Below, piece after piece: positions 42,351-52,341 of a stretch of DNA of 64,000 bases. Position 1 is the stretch's first letter, and each line of letters starts with the position of its first letter. The stretch spans positions 476,283-540,282 of the forward strand of contig NZ_CP013128.1 of assembly GCF_001484045.1 (NCBI RefSeq). Direction: 5' to 3'. The notes below the pieces were generated by a model. The model was not told the DNA's origin, searched no databases, and saw only the letters and a list, made by a program, of their open reading frames with translations. The translations under genes and the position numbers were made by a program. The DNA is from Mycoplasma sp. (ex Biomphalaria glabrata) (GTDB lineage Bacteria; Bacillota_I; Bacilli_A; Mycoplasmatales; GCF-1484045).

Positions 42351-44798
42351 ATGTATTTAAGTAGAAAAGAGTTAAGTAAATATATTGCAAGAATTGATTC
42401 GGTTTCTGATGAAAAAATTGCTAATGCGTTAATTGATATAGGATTTGAAGTTGAAACGATGTGTAATTACGCAAGGTCAAATAGTAATTTAGTTGTTGGC
42501 GAAATTTTATCATGTGATAAGCACCCCGATTCAATAAAATTGAATATTTGCAAAGTGAATATAGGCGATGACAAACCAAGAACAATTGTTTGTGGAGCAA
42601 ACAATGTCCGTAATGGTATTAAAGTTATTGTTGCTTTACCTGGAGCTTACTTATCATTTCAAAATATAAAAATCGACGTTGCAGAATTGCGTGGAGTCGT
42701 TTCTGAAGGTATGATTTGTTCATTAAGTGAATTAGGAATAAATGACAAAGTTTTTCCTGATGAAGAAAAATCTGGAATTTACATTTTACCAGATGACGCG
42801 ACACCAGGTAATAAAGCACCTTTAACTTACATTGGTTACAATGATACCTTTTTTGATTTATCAATAACTTCAAATCGTAATGATTGTAATAGTATTTATT
42901 ATTTATGTCGCGAATTGGCACACAAATTAGATCACAAATTTTTACCGCTTGAATTATTTGAATTTGAAAAAAGCAATAATAAAAAATTAGAACTAGAAAT
43001 TTCAACAGACAAATGTTGGGCTTTTAGTTATGCTATTTTAGATGGGGTTAAAGTAGCACCATCTCCAAAATGATTAAGAAATTATTTAATATCACACGGA
43101 GTTAATGTTGTTAATAACATTGTAGATCTAACTAATTACGTTCTTATCGAATTGGGGCAACCAATGCATGCTTACGATTATGATGTTGTTGGTAATAAAT
43201 TAAATGTTTATGAAAACAAACATCATGTAAAAATAGAAACTTTAAATAATAAGGAATTATCAGCTGAAAAAAAAGTAGTCGTTGGCAGTGATGATAATAT
43301 TTTTTCATTTGCAGGAATTATTGGTGCTAAGAAGGGATCAATCAACAATCAAACTAGAAGTATAATATTGGAAGCTGCGATTTGAGATTATAAATATATT
43401 CGTACTACAACAACTAAATTAGGGTGAAATACGAAATCATCACAATTATTTTCTAAACCTTTATCATGAAACAATTTGCAAAATGCTATTTTACTTTTTA
43501 TTAAAATTTGTCGCGAAAATAATTGAATTGAAAACACATCAACAATTTACACATATAATGATTTACCAAAAATCGTTAATGAAATTAATTTTAATGTATG
43601 TGAAGTTGAAAAATTATTAGGTTTATCGATTAATGCTAAGGAAATTAAGAAAATTTTAACAAGCATAGGGTTTACAATTAATAATTTTGTGGAAAATAAT
43701 TTTTCAGTATTACCACCAGCAAATCGTTTAGATATTCTAAGAAAAGAAGATGTTATTGAAGAATTACTTCGTTTCTATGGTTTAGATAATATTCGTTCAA
43801 TTCCACCATGTCAAGTAACTTGTCCTTTTGAAAATGATCAACTAATTGAATGAGAAAGAAGTATTACTAATTCATTAACCAGTTTAGGTTTTAACCAAGT
43901 AAAAACTTATTCATTAACTGATGTTGATTCTGCAATGAATAATAATTATTTTGAAAATCCAAAATTGATTAAAATTGCAAATCCATTAAGTCAAGAACGT
44001 GAATATATGAAAACAACATTATTAAATTCAATGCTGGATGTGATTCAATACAATGTCTCAAGAAAACAAGAACACGTTACATTATTCGAAATCGCTAAAG
44101 TATACTCGGATTATAAAAATTTAAGTATTAATAACCGTTTATGTATTGCATCAACGTACACACTTTTTGGAGATATTTACACAAAAGACAAAATCAATTC
44201 AGATTTTTATTCGTTTAAAATGATTATTCAAAATATATTGTCTCTTGAAAGTTTTGACATATCGCATATCACATATCGCAATATCGAAAATGATACATAT
44301 CATTTGTTTCATCCGGTTCAAAAAGCTGCAATATATTTTAAAGATACATTTATTGGAGTGTTGGGCAAGGTGAATCCAAAAATTAAGAAACAAATTAAGT
44401 GTCAACATGATATTATTATGGCCGAACTAAACTTAACTAAGTTGAATAAAATTAATCGTCGTCCGTCACAATTTAAAGAAATATCAAAATTCCCAATCGT
44501 GAAACGAGATTTTTCGTTTCTCTTAGATAAAGAAATTACCGCTCAAAGAATAGAAAATACAATTGAAGAAGCAATAAACAAATTAATTGATACAGCTGGT
44601 AAAATTCTAAACTACAGCATTAACATTTTTGATGTTTATGAAGGCGAGAAAATTAAGGAAAACAAAAAATCAGTAGCTATTGAAGTATTAATTTCAACCA
44701 AAGAACAAATTTCAGATGCAGAAATTAAAAAACTTGAAGAAATTATAAATGACTATTGCTCAGAAAGACTAGAAAGTAAATTAAGAATATATGGATAA
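42351..44798 (+). CDS. pheT: Phenylalanyl-tRNA synthetase beta subunit
   Basis: An 815-residue beta subunit. It has an N-terminal tRNA-binding EMAP-like domain (VVGEILSCDKHPDS, ICKVNIG, IVCGANNVR), then NNIVDLTNYV, ELGQPMHAYDYD, PPANRLDILRKEDVIEE, the editing region and the C-terminal anticodon-binding domain FPIVKRDFSFLLD. Many in-frame TGAs occur. It ends eight bases inside the next MATE gene, so the two are co-translated. Confidence 0.96.
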
Positions 44799-46365
44799 GG
44801 ATATTGCTCAAACTAAATCGAGGCTAGACAAAAAAGAACATCGTTTTATTCATACTCCAGTTTTTAAAGCTATTTTACAAATTAGTATTCCAGGTTTGAT
44901 TATGATGTTTGCATTTGCATTATATAGTGTTGTTGACGTTATTATTAGTTTATATTTTGGAACGATAAATTCTAATGATCCATCACAAGTTTTGACAGCT
45001 GTAGATATTCGTTCAGCAATTTCTTCAACGCAAAGTATTAATACAATGTGCTTTGCGTTGATTGGATGTTTGGCAATCGGTTCAGCTACACGAATTCCAA
45101 TTTTGTTGGGTAAAAAAGATAATAATTTAAAGCCATTTATTGGTACAAGCATTTCATCATTATTCTTTTGTTCAATATTAGTGATTGCTATTTTTTCACC
45201 ATTGAGTGAATCATTAATTAATTCACAAATTGTTCATAGTAGTCAACCAGGAAATGCTAATTTAGAAACTGTCCGAAAATATGCATGATGATATATCAAC
45301 ATTTTTATTTGAGGAATCCCTTTATATGCTTTTAGCTTTTATTCAGGTTCACTTTTAAGAAATGAAGGTTTTATCTATATTTCTATTGTTGCTAATATTG
45401 TTTCAAATATTTTAAATGGAATAGGGGACTTTATTTTCTTAAAGTATTTTCACTGATCTTTGATTGGTTCGGCTGTATCAACAGATATTTCTTGATTAAT
45501 TTCTTTACTGATTATGTATAGTTATGTCTTGTATCGTCGTAACGAAGTCGTATTTTTATCAGCATTTAGATTTCTAAAAATTCGTTGATCTTATGTTGCA
45601 GTTATTATTCTAATGGGATTATCCACATTAATTAGAAATTCTGGAATGTCTTTTAATGCATATCTTGTTAATATATTTTTAAACCATCTACCAGCTCCGC
45701 CGAAATATGCCAATAGTGCAATGTTTCACGGTTTTTACTTATCATTATTTGGAGCAATTGGTCAAATTATTATGATAACTGTTATGCCTTTGTTTGGTGT
45801 TATTCAATCCTCTTCTAGTTTTATTGGATATAACTTTGGAAGAAAGGAATATAAACGAATAAGAAAAGCGATTTGATCCATCCTAATCGTTGCTTCCATG
45901 TATTTGGTGTTCATTGAATTAATTATTATGATTTTTCCAAATGTTTTTTTGAATTTATTTGAAGGAGATATTAGCGGGATTCCTAACTTTAATGAATATC
46001 AAAATATGTACCATAGTGTTGGAGATATTATTTTACGTGTTATTTTTTCACTATTCCCATTATTAGGAATTCAAATTATGGCACAAGCAATTTTACAGAG
46101 TTTAAATAAACCAATTCAAAGTATTATTGCAGCATCATTACGTTCATTTATTGTGTTTATACCTGTTTCAGTTATTTTATATTTAATTGAAACTCATATT
46201 ACGGTTACTGGAAATTGATGATTACTATTTTTCTTTTCTTGAACTATCACAGATATTATTTCATCTTTTGTTTCCTTTTTTATGGGAAGAAAGATTTATC
46301 ATAATCTAGAGAGCATAAAAATTATTGGAATAGACAAACAAAAAATTGCTATTTCAACAGATTAA
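44791..46365 (+). CDS. MATE family efflux transporter (second)
   Basis: A 524-residue transporter with about 12 membrane segments. HTPVFKAILQISIPGLIMMFAFALY matches the first MATE helix, followed by GSATRIPILLGKKD, GNFGRK-like SSFIGYNFGRKEYKR and ILQSLNKPIQSII. It shares the opening pattern of the gene at 39684 but is clearly diverged, so the duplication is old. The start overlaps pheT by eight bases. The substrate is unknown. A weak T-rich tract follows and no clear hairpin is seen. Confidence 0.85.
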
Positions 46366-46445
46366 AAAAACACTTTTTTTGATTTGTATTTTTTGCTAAA
46401 ATAAATAGTGCCCTTATGTAAAAATAAGATTATAAAGGAGATAAA

Positions 46446-46613
46446 ATGGCTGTTCCATTTAGAAAAACGAGTAAGAGTAAAAAAGGTAAAAGAAGATCGC
46501 ATCAAGCATTAACAGCACCAACATTAGCAAAATGTTCAAATTGCGGTGCCATGATTAAACCACATAGAGTGTGCCCTGAATGTGGATTCTATAATGGTAA
46601 AAAAGTTGCTTAA
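46446..46613 (+). CDS. rpmF: 50S ribosomal protein L32
   Basis: A 55-residue basic protein: [22 protein letters not shown], then a zinc ribbon with CSNC and CPEC, which makes it a zinc-binding L32. AAGGAG precedes the ATG by six bases. It stands alone between the MATE gene and a terminator. Confidence 0.96.
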   Translation: MAVPFRKTSKSKKGKRRSHQALTAPTLAKCSNCGAMIKPHRVCPECGFYNGKKVA

Positions 46614-46661
46614 TTAAGTAAAATACTAATTTGCTACTAATTTAATATAATTTTATTACTA

Positions 46662-46687
46662 ATGCCTCCGCTAGGGGGTATTTTTAT
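46662..46687 (+). terminator. Terminator after rpmF
   Basis: ATGCCTCC, loop GCTA, GGGGGTAT (two G-U pairs), then T5. It separates rpmF from the division cluster. Confidence 0.75.
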
Positions 46688-46704
46688 TTCAATATATTTT
46701 TCGT

Positions 46705-46722
46705 AAATATTAATTAATATTT
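46705..46722. promoter_or_regulatory. 18-bp palindrome just upstream of rsmH
   Basis: AAATATTAATTAATATTT is a perfect palindrome ending 10 bases before the ATG at 46733, with CATAAT (46723-46728) between them. It is made of A and T only, so chance is a real alternative, but the position suits an operator. Confidence 0.3.
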
Positions 46723-46732
46723 CATAATAAAA

Positions 46733-47695
46733 ATGGTTATTATGCCAAATCAAATTTCTAATTTTCAACACTATTCAATTTTGCTACCAGAAATAACGGA
46801 ACAACTTTCTATAAAACCACACGGAATTTATTTAGATGGAACGTTAGGTTTAGGTGGACATAGTTTGGAAATTTTAAAACGATTAAATAACCAGGGTTTA
46901 TTGATTGCTTTTGACCTTGACAAAAAAGCTATTGAAATGGCAACTAATAAATTTAGAGTGGCTGGTTATGATAATTTTAAGATTATTAATGATAACTACG
47001 CTAATGTAAAAGCACAACTAGACAAATTAGAAATAACTAGTTTAGATGGTGTGCTTGTTGATCTCGGAGTTTCTAGTATGCAATTAGATGATGGTTCGCG
47101 AGGGTTTTCATATCATCAAGATGCAAAACTTGATATGCGAATGAATCAAGATAGTAATTTATCTGCTTATGAAGTGGTGAATGAATATGATGAAAATTCA
47201 CTTAGTCGAATTTTTTGGTTGTATGGTGAAGAAACTTTTGCAAAACGCATCGCTGCCATGATTGTAAGAAGTAGAGTAAATAAACCAATTGAAACAACTT
47301 TTGAACTTGTTGAGATTATTAAGTCTGCATTTCCAAAAAAAGTTCTTTATACAATGGAAAAACATCCAGCTCGAAAAGTTTTTCAAGCAATTCGCATCGA
47401 AGTTAATCAAGAATTAAAATCGTTAGAAAAATTTTTAAATGACATTCTAGATTTTTTAAAACCGACTGCAAAACTTTGTGTAATAACTTTTCACTCACTT
47501 GAAGATCGAATAGTTAAACAATTTTTTGTTGATAAAACGTCATCAAATTTACCAAGTAAATTACCAATTAAAGCAAAAGATATCAAAATCAACTATGAGT
47601 TGATTACAAAAAAACCAATCTTGCCTAGTGAACAAGAATTACAAGAAAATAGTCGAAGTCGCTCAGCAAAATTAAGAATTATTCAAAAAAAATAA
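46733..47695 (+). CDS. rsmH: 16S rRNA m4C1402 methyltransferase RsmH
   Basis: A 320-residue RsmH (MraW) that methylates N4 of C1402 in 16S rRNA. It has HYSILLPE, the SAM motif LDGTLGLGGHS, DLGVSSMQLDDGSRGFSY, MRMNQ, ARKVFQAIRIEVNQEL and TFHSLEDRIVKQFF. The start is ATG 46733 or ATG 46742; neither has a Shine-Dalgarno, and the -10-like CATAAT ends five bases before the first. MraZ, usually just before it, is absent. It leads the division cluster. Confidence 0.95.
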   Translation: MVIMPNQISNFQHYSILLPEITEQLSIKPHGIYLDGTLGLGGHSLEILKRLNNQGLLIAFDLDKKAIEMATNKFRVAGYDNFKIINDNYANVKAQLDKLEITSLDGVLVDLGVSSMQLDDGSRGFSYHQDAKLDMRMNQDSNLSAYEVVNEYDENSLSRIFWLYGEETFAKRIAAMIVRSRVNKPIETTFELVEIIKSAFPKKVLYTMEKHPARKVFQAIRIEVNQELKSLEKFLNDILDFLKPTAKLCVITFHSLEDRIVKQFFVDKTSSNLPSKLPIKAKDIKINYELITKKPILPSEQELQENSRSRSAKLRIIQKK

Positions 47696-47705
47696 GGGGA
47701 ACAAA

Positions 47706-48974
47706 ATGAATTATGTATACGCAGGGTTAGAAATAGGAAATACAAGCTTACGTTTTATTGTGAGTGAAATTATCCACGATAAAGTAAATATTTTGTATAA
47801 GAAAGTTGTTCCTGGAATATTTTTGAAAAATCATTTAGTTGTTGATCCAAAAACAATCGGGAAAATGGTGGACGAGTTTGTCGATGATGCAAATTTCTTG
47901 TTAAAAATGAATATATCTAAAGTTTTATTAGTTTTACCTTCTTTTGGTTTAACTATTAATAAAATTTCAAGAGGGATTAACTTACAAGAACCAAAAACAA
48001 TTACATTCTCAGATATTAACGCGTTAAAAATGGATATTATGATTGAAAAATCGAATAATGAAAAACTATCTCCGATTGAAATTATTTCAACTTCATATTC
48101 AGTTGACGACAAAGAAACAACTTTTAAACCAATTGGTCAAAGAGCTTTTAAATCTTTAAAATTAGAAGGTTATTTATATTCAATTAACAAAAAAGTTTAT
48201 GAGAATTATTTACAAATTTTTGTAAAAACAAAATCTAAAATTTTAGATGTAGTTATTGATGCATTCGCATGACAAGAGGAAGTTTTTAAATCTGTAGCTG
48301 ATAAAGAAAATGCAGTTATAGTTGACTATGGTCACAAAAAGACATTGGTAATGGTTTATTCTCACCAATTCCTAAGTTCTATCGATGCGTTACCGTTTGG
48401 TGTTAATAACATTGATAAAGATGTTAATTATGTTGTCGATTGTGATAATTTTGCAAAAATAGAAGAATTGCGTAAAACTTGTGTTAAATTAAACGACCAA
48501 CCAGCAGAAGAACCGTTCATCATTAAGCAAAAATGTTTTCCATTAGCACCAAATAAAATTGTTGATTTCACATCTAATGAATTAAATGTTGTTGCAAAAG
48601 CAAGAATTATTGAATCATTTGAAAAAATTTACAAAACAGCTTTAGAGAGAACAGAAGGAAATTTATCAACAATTCATCTAGTAGGAGGAGGAGCTAGTCT
48701 GCACGGGTTAGAAGAATTCCTACATGGTTATATGCATTTAGATGAAATTGTAATCTACAATTCAAATACAATTAATGCTAAAAATCCCTCTTTATGAAAT
48801 GTTTTAGGAGCGATTAAGTATAAACACCATTCTAATACAGAAGAATCAAAAAGAGAAACATCACTTAAAAATAATTTTAGTTACACTTTAAAGAAAAATG
48901 TTGTTTTTCCGAGAGTATTTAGTGAAATGTCAAAATCAATTAACAAAAAATTATTCAATAAGGGGGCACAATAA
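47706..48974 (+). CDS. ftsA: Cell division protein FtsA (divergent)
   Basis: A 422-residue actin-like protein. The phosphate loops are GLEIGNTSLRF (about 7-17) and IVDYGHKKTLV (about 203-213), and the adenosine motif is HLVGGGASLHGL. FtsA tethers FtsZ to the membrane through a C-terminal amphipathic helix; here the tail is basic with hydrophobics (SEMSKSINKKLF). Divergence from other bacteria is high, as usual in Mollicutes, and the position between rsmH and ftsZ supports the call. AAGGGGA precedes the ATG. Confidence 0.85.
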
Positions 48975-49059
48975 AAATATAAAATCATATTTTAACATTA
49001 ATAAAATATTAAATATAAAATAAAAGCAAATTTATTGGAAAAATATAAAAGGAGAAATT

Positions 49060-50361
49060 ATGTACGGAAAAAAAGACATTGAATTTAATTCAACGCAAGC
49101 AAGTAACGGACAAGCTTGCATTAAAGTAATTGGTGTAGGTGGCGGTGGATGTAACGCTGTTAACCGCATGATTGTAGAAGGGATTTCAGGAGTAGAATTT
49201 TGAGTAGTTAATACTGATGCTCAAGTTTTAGCTGAATCAAAAGCTAAGAATAGAATTATTCTTGGAAAAGAATTGACAAAAGGATTAGGAGCTGGAGCCA
49301 ACCCTAATACAGGAAGAGAAGCGTCAATTGAATCTGAGGAAGAAATAAGAGAAGCACTAAAAGGTGCAGATATGATTTTTATTGCAGCTGGAATGGGTGG
49401 AGGAACTGGTACAGGTTCAGCCCCAGTAATTGCTAAAATTGCCAAAGATTTAGGAGCTTTAACGATGGCTATCGTTACTCGTCCATTTACATTTGAAGGT
49501 ACTACAAGAATGGCTAATGCTAATCAAGGATTACAAGAACTTAAAGAAAATGTAGATTCATTAATTGTAGTATCAAACGATAAATTATTGGAAGCGATTG
49601 GTAATATTCCATTAAAAAGCGCCTTCCAAGAAGCAGATAAAGTATTAAGACAAGGGGTACAAACAATTACAGATTTAATTGCCATCCCATCTTTAATTAA
49701 TTTGGACTTTGCTGATGTTCGCACGATTATGCAAGATAAAGGTTACGCTTTAATCGGAATTGGAATGGAAAAAGGTGAAAACAAAGCTGAAGGTGCCGCA
49801 TTAAAAGCAATTTCTTCACCATTGTTGGAAGCATCAATTACAGGAGCAAAAGATGCTATCGTTAACGTGACTGGTTCAGAATCAATGACATTGTTTGAAG
49901 CTAATGCGGCTGTTGAAGTAATTCGCGAGCATGCTGGTTCAGACATTAACATAATTTTTGGGGTTGCCATTAATGAAGAATTAGATGACCAAATGATCGT
50001 TACCGTTATTGCAACTGGTTTTGATGAAGAAGCGATTATTTATGCTGATCCAAATGCTATTGCACAACGTCGCACTGAGTGAAAGAAAAATTTGAAAGCA
50101 AGCGTATCAGACAAATTTAGAACTGAACAAGAATTATTAGCTTCAATGAAATATCAATCAAGTCAACGTAGCAGCAATACTGCAAGTAGTAAAATTGAAG
50201 TAGCACCACACTTAAGCCCAGCTTCTAGAAGTAGTGCAAGTCAATTATCTAGAACGATGAAACAAAATGTGTCAAATATCAGAATGGACAAAGTTTCATC
50301 AACACAAAATATAAGTATGAACGAAGAAGATGATATTCCAGCGTTCTTAAGAAAGAGATAA
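49060..50361 (+). CDS. ftsZ: Cell division protein FtsZ
   Basis: A 433-residue tubulin-like GTPase. It has [21 protein letters not shown], the tubulin signature GGGTGTGS (113-120), TRPFTFEG, and the T7 loop NLDFADVR. A polar Ser-rich linker of about 80 residues leads to the conserved C-terminal tail DIPAFLRKR, the docking site for FtsA and SepF, both adjacent. AAGGAG precedes the ATG. Intact tail and partners argue for a working Z-ring. Confidence 0.97.
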
Positions 50362-50364
50362 AAT

Positions 50365-50754
50365 ATGTTAAATTTATTTAGAAAAAATAACATTCATCAA
50401 CAAGCAACAACATCAAAAAAACCAGATATCGTTTCTGGTATTCAACATGCTGTTCGTAAGTTAACAAAAGTACATGAAATTAAAACTTGTATTTTAAAAG
50501 ACTATAGTCAAGTGACGAAAGTTGCTGATTATGTAAAAGAAGGTGAAAGTGTAATTGTTAATTTACACAACATTGAAGAAAATAAATTCTTTAGAGCAAT
50601 CGACTTCTTAAGCGGAACTGTTTATGGTATTAATGGAAATATCGAAAAAATTGGTGAAAAAGGAACAAAAATTTACTTATTAACACCAAAATCAGTAATT
50701 TTAAGTGCTGAACTTAGAAAAACGCTAACAGTAAGTATTGATAACTTTAAATAA
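50365..50754 (+). CDS. sepF: Cell division protein SepF
   Basis: A 129-residue SepF. The N-terminal MLNLFRKN amphipathic stretch would bind the membrane. The core has KTCILKDYSQVTKVADYVKEGESVIVNLHNIE-type sequence followed by FRAIDFLSGTVYGING and the YLLTPKSVIL strand. SepF polymerises into rings that align FtsZ. It starts three bases after ftsZ; a terminator follows at once, ending the cluster. Confidence 0.95.
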   Translation: MLNLFRKNNIHQQATTSKKPDIVSGIQHAVRKLTKVHEIKTCILKDYSQVTKVADYVKEGESVIVNLHNIEENKFFRAIDFLSGTVYGINGNIEKIGEKGTKIYLLTPKSVILSAELRKTLTVSIDNFK

Positions 50755-50765
50755 ATAAAAAAATA

Positions 50766-50792
50766 AAATAGCTCAACTGAGCTATTTTTTTT
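50766..50792 (+). terminator. Terminator of the division cluster
   Basis: AATAGCTC, loop AACT, GAGCTATT, then T6. It lies about 12 bases after the sepF stop. Confidence 0.85.
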
Positions 50793-50820
50793 ATTCTTAA
50801 AAAGGGATTTACTATTTTTG

Positions 50821-50842
50821 CTTGATAAGATAAAAACATAAG
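50821..50842 (+). repeat. 22-base direct repeat, copy 1
   Basis: CTTGATAAGATAAAAACATAAG, identical to 51221-51242 and exactly 400 bases from it. Each copy lies 9-12 bases before the ATG of one of two paralogous membrane protein genes, so it probably marks a shared promoter or 5' leader. Confidence 0.8.
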
Positions 50843-50851
50843 GAAATTTTT

Positions 50852-51187
50852 ATGTACTCAAAACAAAATAAAGTAGTTGCAACAGGGCTTTGGCTAAATA
50901 TGATCGTCTTACCATGATTTTTCGGATGAATGATGGTACAAATGGTTGATTATTTTTATGATGGAATCCAACTAGATTTTATTGTCGCAACATTTGCAAT
51001 TTTTCTAGGAATATTAATGTTTGGGATGTTTGTTTGAACATCAGTAATTATTTTGACTGATCACGAAGTCGGTGTTCTATACACAGTATTGTCATTTTTC
51101 GTTAATATTTTTAGTTTCATTTTATTTATTGCATGTTATGTGGTGGGATCAAGAAAAGAAAATAAAATTAATGAGTTAAATAATTAA
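50852..51187 (+). CDS. Small membrane protein, tandem paralogue A
   Basis: A 111-residue protein with three hydrophobic segments (about 12-32, 43-66, 75-98). It starts MYSKQNKVVATGLWLN and ends in a short charged tail. TGA-encoded Trp residues lie in the first and second segments. It is clearly paralogous to the next gene: both start MY-x-K-x-N-K-V-V-A-x-G-L-W-L-N and share a middle (I/L)TD-x-E segment and the F-I-L-F-I-x-CY-x-VG ending. AAGGAAA lies upstream. Function is unknown; no family is recognised. Confidence 0.65.
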
Positions 51188-51220
51188 AAAATAATTTTTA
51201 AAATTCATTATTCTTTTCAT

Positions 51221-51242
51221 CTTGATAAGATAAAAACATAAG
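51221..51242 (+). repeat. 22-base direct repeat, copy 2
   Basis: Identical to 50821-50842. Sequence on either side differs, so the 22 bases have been conserved more than their surroundings. Confidence 0.8.
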
Positions 51243-51254
51243 AAAGGAAAACGT

Positions 51255-51617
51255 ATGTACACAAAGAGAAATAAAGTAGTTGCTGTAGGATTATGGCTAA
51301 ATATAATATTCATACCATGATTATGTGCATTTTCAATAGCATTAACTGTAGAACTATTTAACGGGGACTTAAGTGCAAGTTCAAATATTTTTTGAGGAAT
51401 ATTTACTATATTCATAAGTTTCATTACTCTTTTGATGTTAATTTGAACAATTGTTATATTAGCGACAGATCAAGAAATTCTGGTTTGATATACCGTCTTA
51501 ACGTTTTTTGCAAACTTTATTAGTTTTATTTTATTTATTATTTGCTATATTGTAGGAACGAATCAAACAACCAAACCTGTCGTTACTCGGGTATCAACTT
51601 TTAACCCAACTTCTTAA
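51255..51617 (+). CDS. Small membrane protein, tandem paralogue B
   Basis: A 120-residue paralogue of the preceding gene with the same three-segment layout. It has a longer polar tail (GTNQTTKPVVTRVS). Identity is concentrated in the first 16 residues and the last membrane segment; the first loop is different. AAAGGAAAA precedes the ATG. A terminator follows. Function is unknown. Confidence 0.65.
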
Positions 51618-51623
51618 AATAAT

Positions 51624-51650
51624 AAAAATAGCTCCGAAGAGCTATTTTTA
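51624..51650 (+). terminator. Terminator after the paralogue pair
   Basis: AATAGCTC (51627-51634), loop CGAA, GAGCTATT (51639-51646), then T3. The stem is almost the same as the sepF terminator at 50766, which suggests the duplicated unit carried a terminator copy. Confidence 0.75.
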
Positions 51651-51657
51651 TTATTAA

Positions 51658-51846
51658 TTATTCATTAACACAAACTTTTTGACGATCAGATTGTTCTTCT
51701 ATTGTTTGACCGATCAAAATTAAGATAAAACCTAAAATAGAGCAGCAAAAGAAACTTAATACTAAATACCCTGTAGAAACACTTTTGTTTTTACCTAATA
51801 TATATACTTCAAATACCCATATCTGTATAAAATACTTTGTACATTA
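51658..51846 (-). pseudogene. Possible remnant of a small membrane protein gene
   Basis: This region makes up most of the roughly 310-base gap after the paralogue pair. On the minus strand a frame of about 62 codons is open to TAA 51660-51658. It contains one clear hydrophobic segment (YLVLSFFCCSILGFILILIG) and a charged tail ending RQKVCVNE. It has no ATG, GTG or TTG start, so it is either a truncated gene or a chance frame. The remaining bases to 51928 are A/T-rich with no structure I can support. Confidence 0.3.
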
Positions 51847-51928
51847 TATGATGTTTACGATATTTTAGTCAATCATTTTTAAAATATTGTAACTACATTC
51901 TATTTATGTTTTGTATAATACAACTATT

Positions 51929-52054
51929 ATGAAAAAAGCATTAATTGGAATTGGTTTGTTGGTTGTTATTACAACAATCATCATTGTTGTAGTTGTATTA
52001 AATAATCAAACAGGATCATCATCTGGTTCTGGTTGTCATGGGCATCAGTGTTAG
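51929..52054 (+). CDS. 41-residue membrane peptide with a Cys/His tail
   Basis: A short protein: basic start, one long hydrophobic segment (about 5-25, rich in Ile and Val), a GSSSGSG linker and the terminal GCHGHQC. The Cys-His-x-His-x-Cys spacing could bind a metal ion, or a Cys could be modified; this is inference. TATAAT at 51914-51919 lies nine bases before the ATG and there is no Shine-Dalgarno, so the mRNA may be leaderless. It is one base upstream of the next gene and so probably leads the ileS operon. Confidence 0.5.
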   Translation: MKKALIGIGLLVVITTIIIVVVVLNNQTGSSSGSGCHGHQC

Positions 52055-52055
52055 C

Positions 52056-52340
52056 ATGGATAATAAAGATTTAATGGAACAATGATCAAAACTTTTTCAA
52101 GATAAGAGAAGTTTTGAAAATTTTACAAATAATTTAACAAATGAGCAAAGAACTATGTTTGTTAATTTATTAACTAGTGAACTGGCTCAATATATTAATG
52201 ATGTGCATAATTTTAGCGATAATGTTTTAATTTCATTCTTGGTTAAAAACTTAAAAATTGATGAAGTCGAAATTAAAAAAGATTATCGCGATAATTATGA
52301 AAAATACTTAACAACTTTAGTTAAGAAATTAAAAGGATAA
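52056..52340 (+). CDS. Hypothetical protein upstream of ileS
   Basis: A 94-residue, soluble, mostly helical and charged protein with no motif I recognise. One TGA codes for Trp10. It starts one base after the small membrane peptide stop and ends one base before the ileS ATG. Coding is supported by the tight packing and by the continuous frame rather than by homology. Confidence 0.6.
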
Positions 52341-52341
52341 T

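Noticed and set aside
49221-49970. Long minus-strand frames opposite ftsZ
   Set aside because: They are shadows produced by the codon composition of ftsZ; no motif, start context or conservation pattern supports them.
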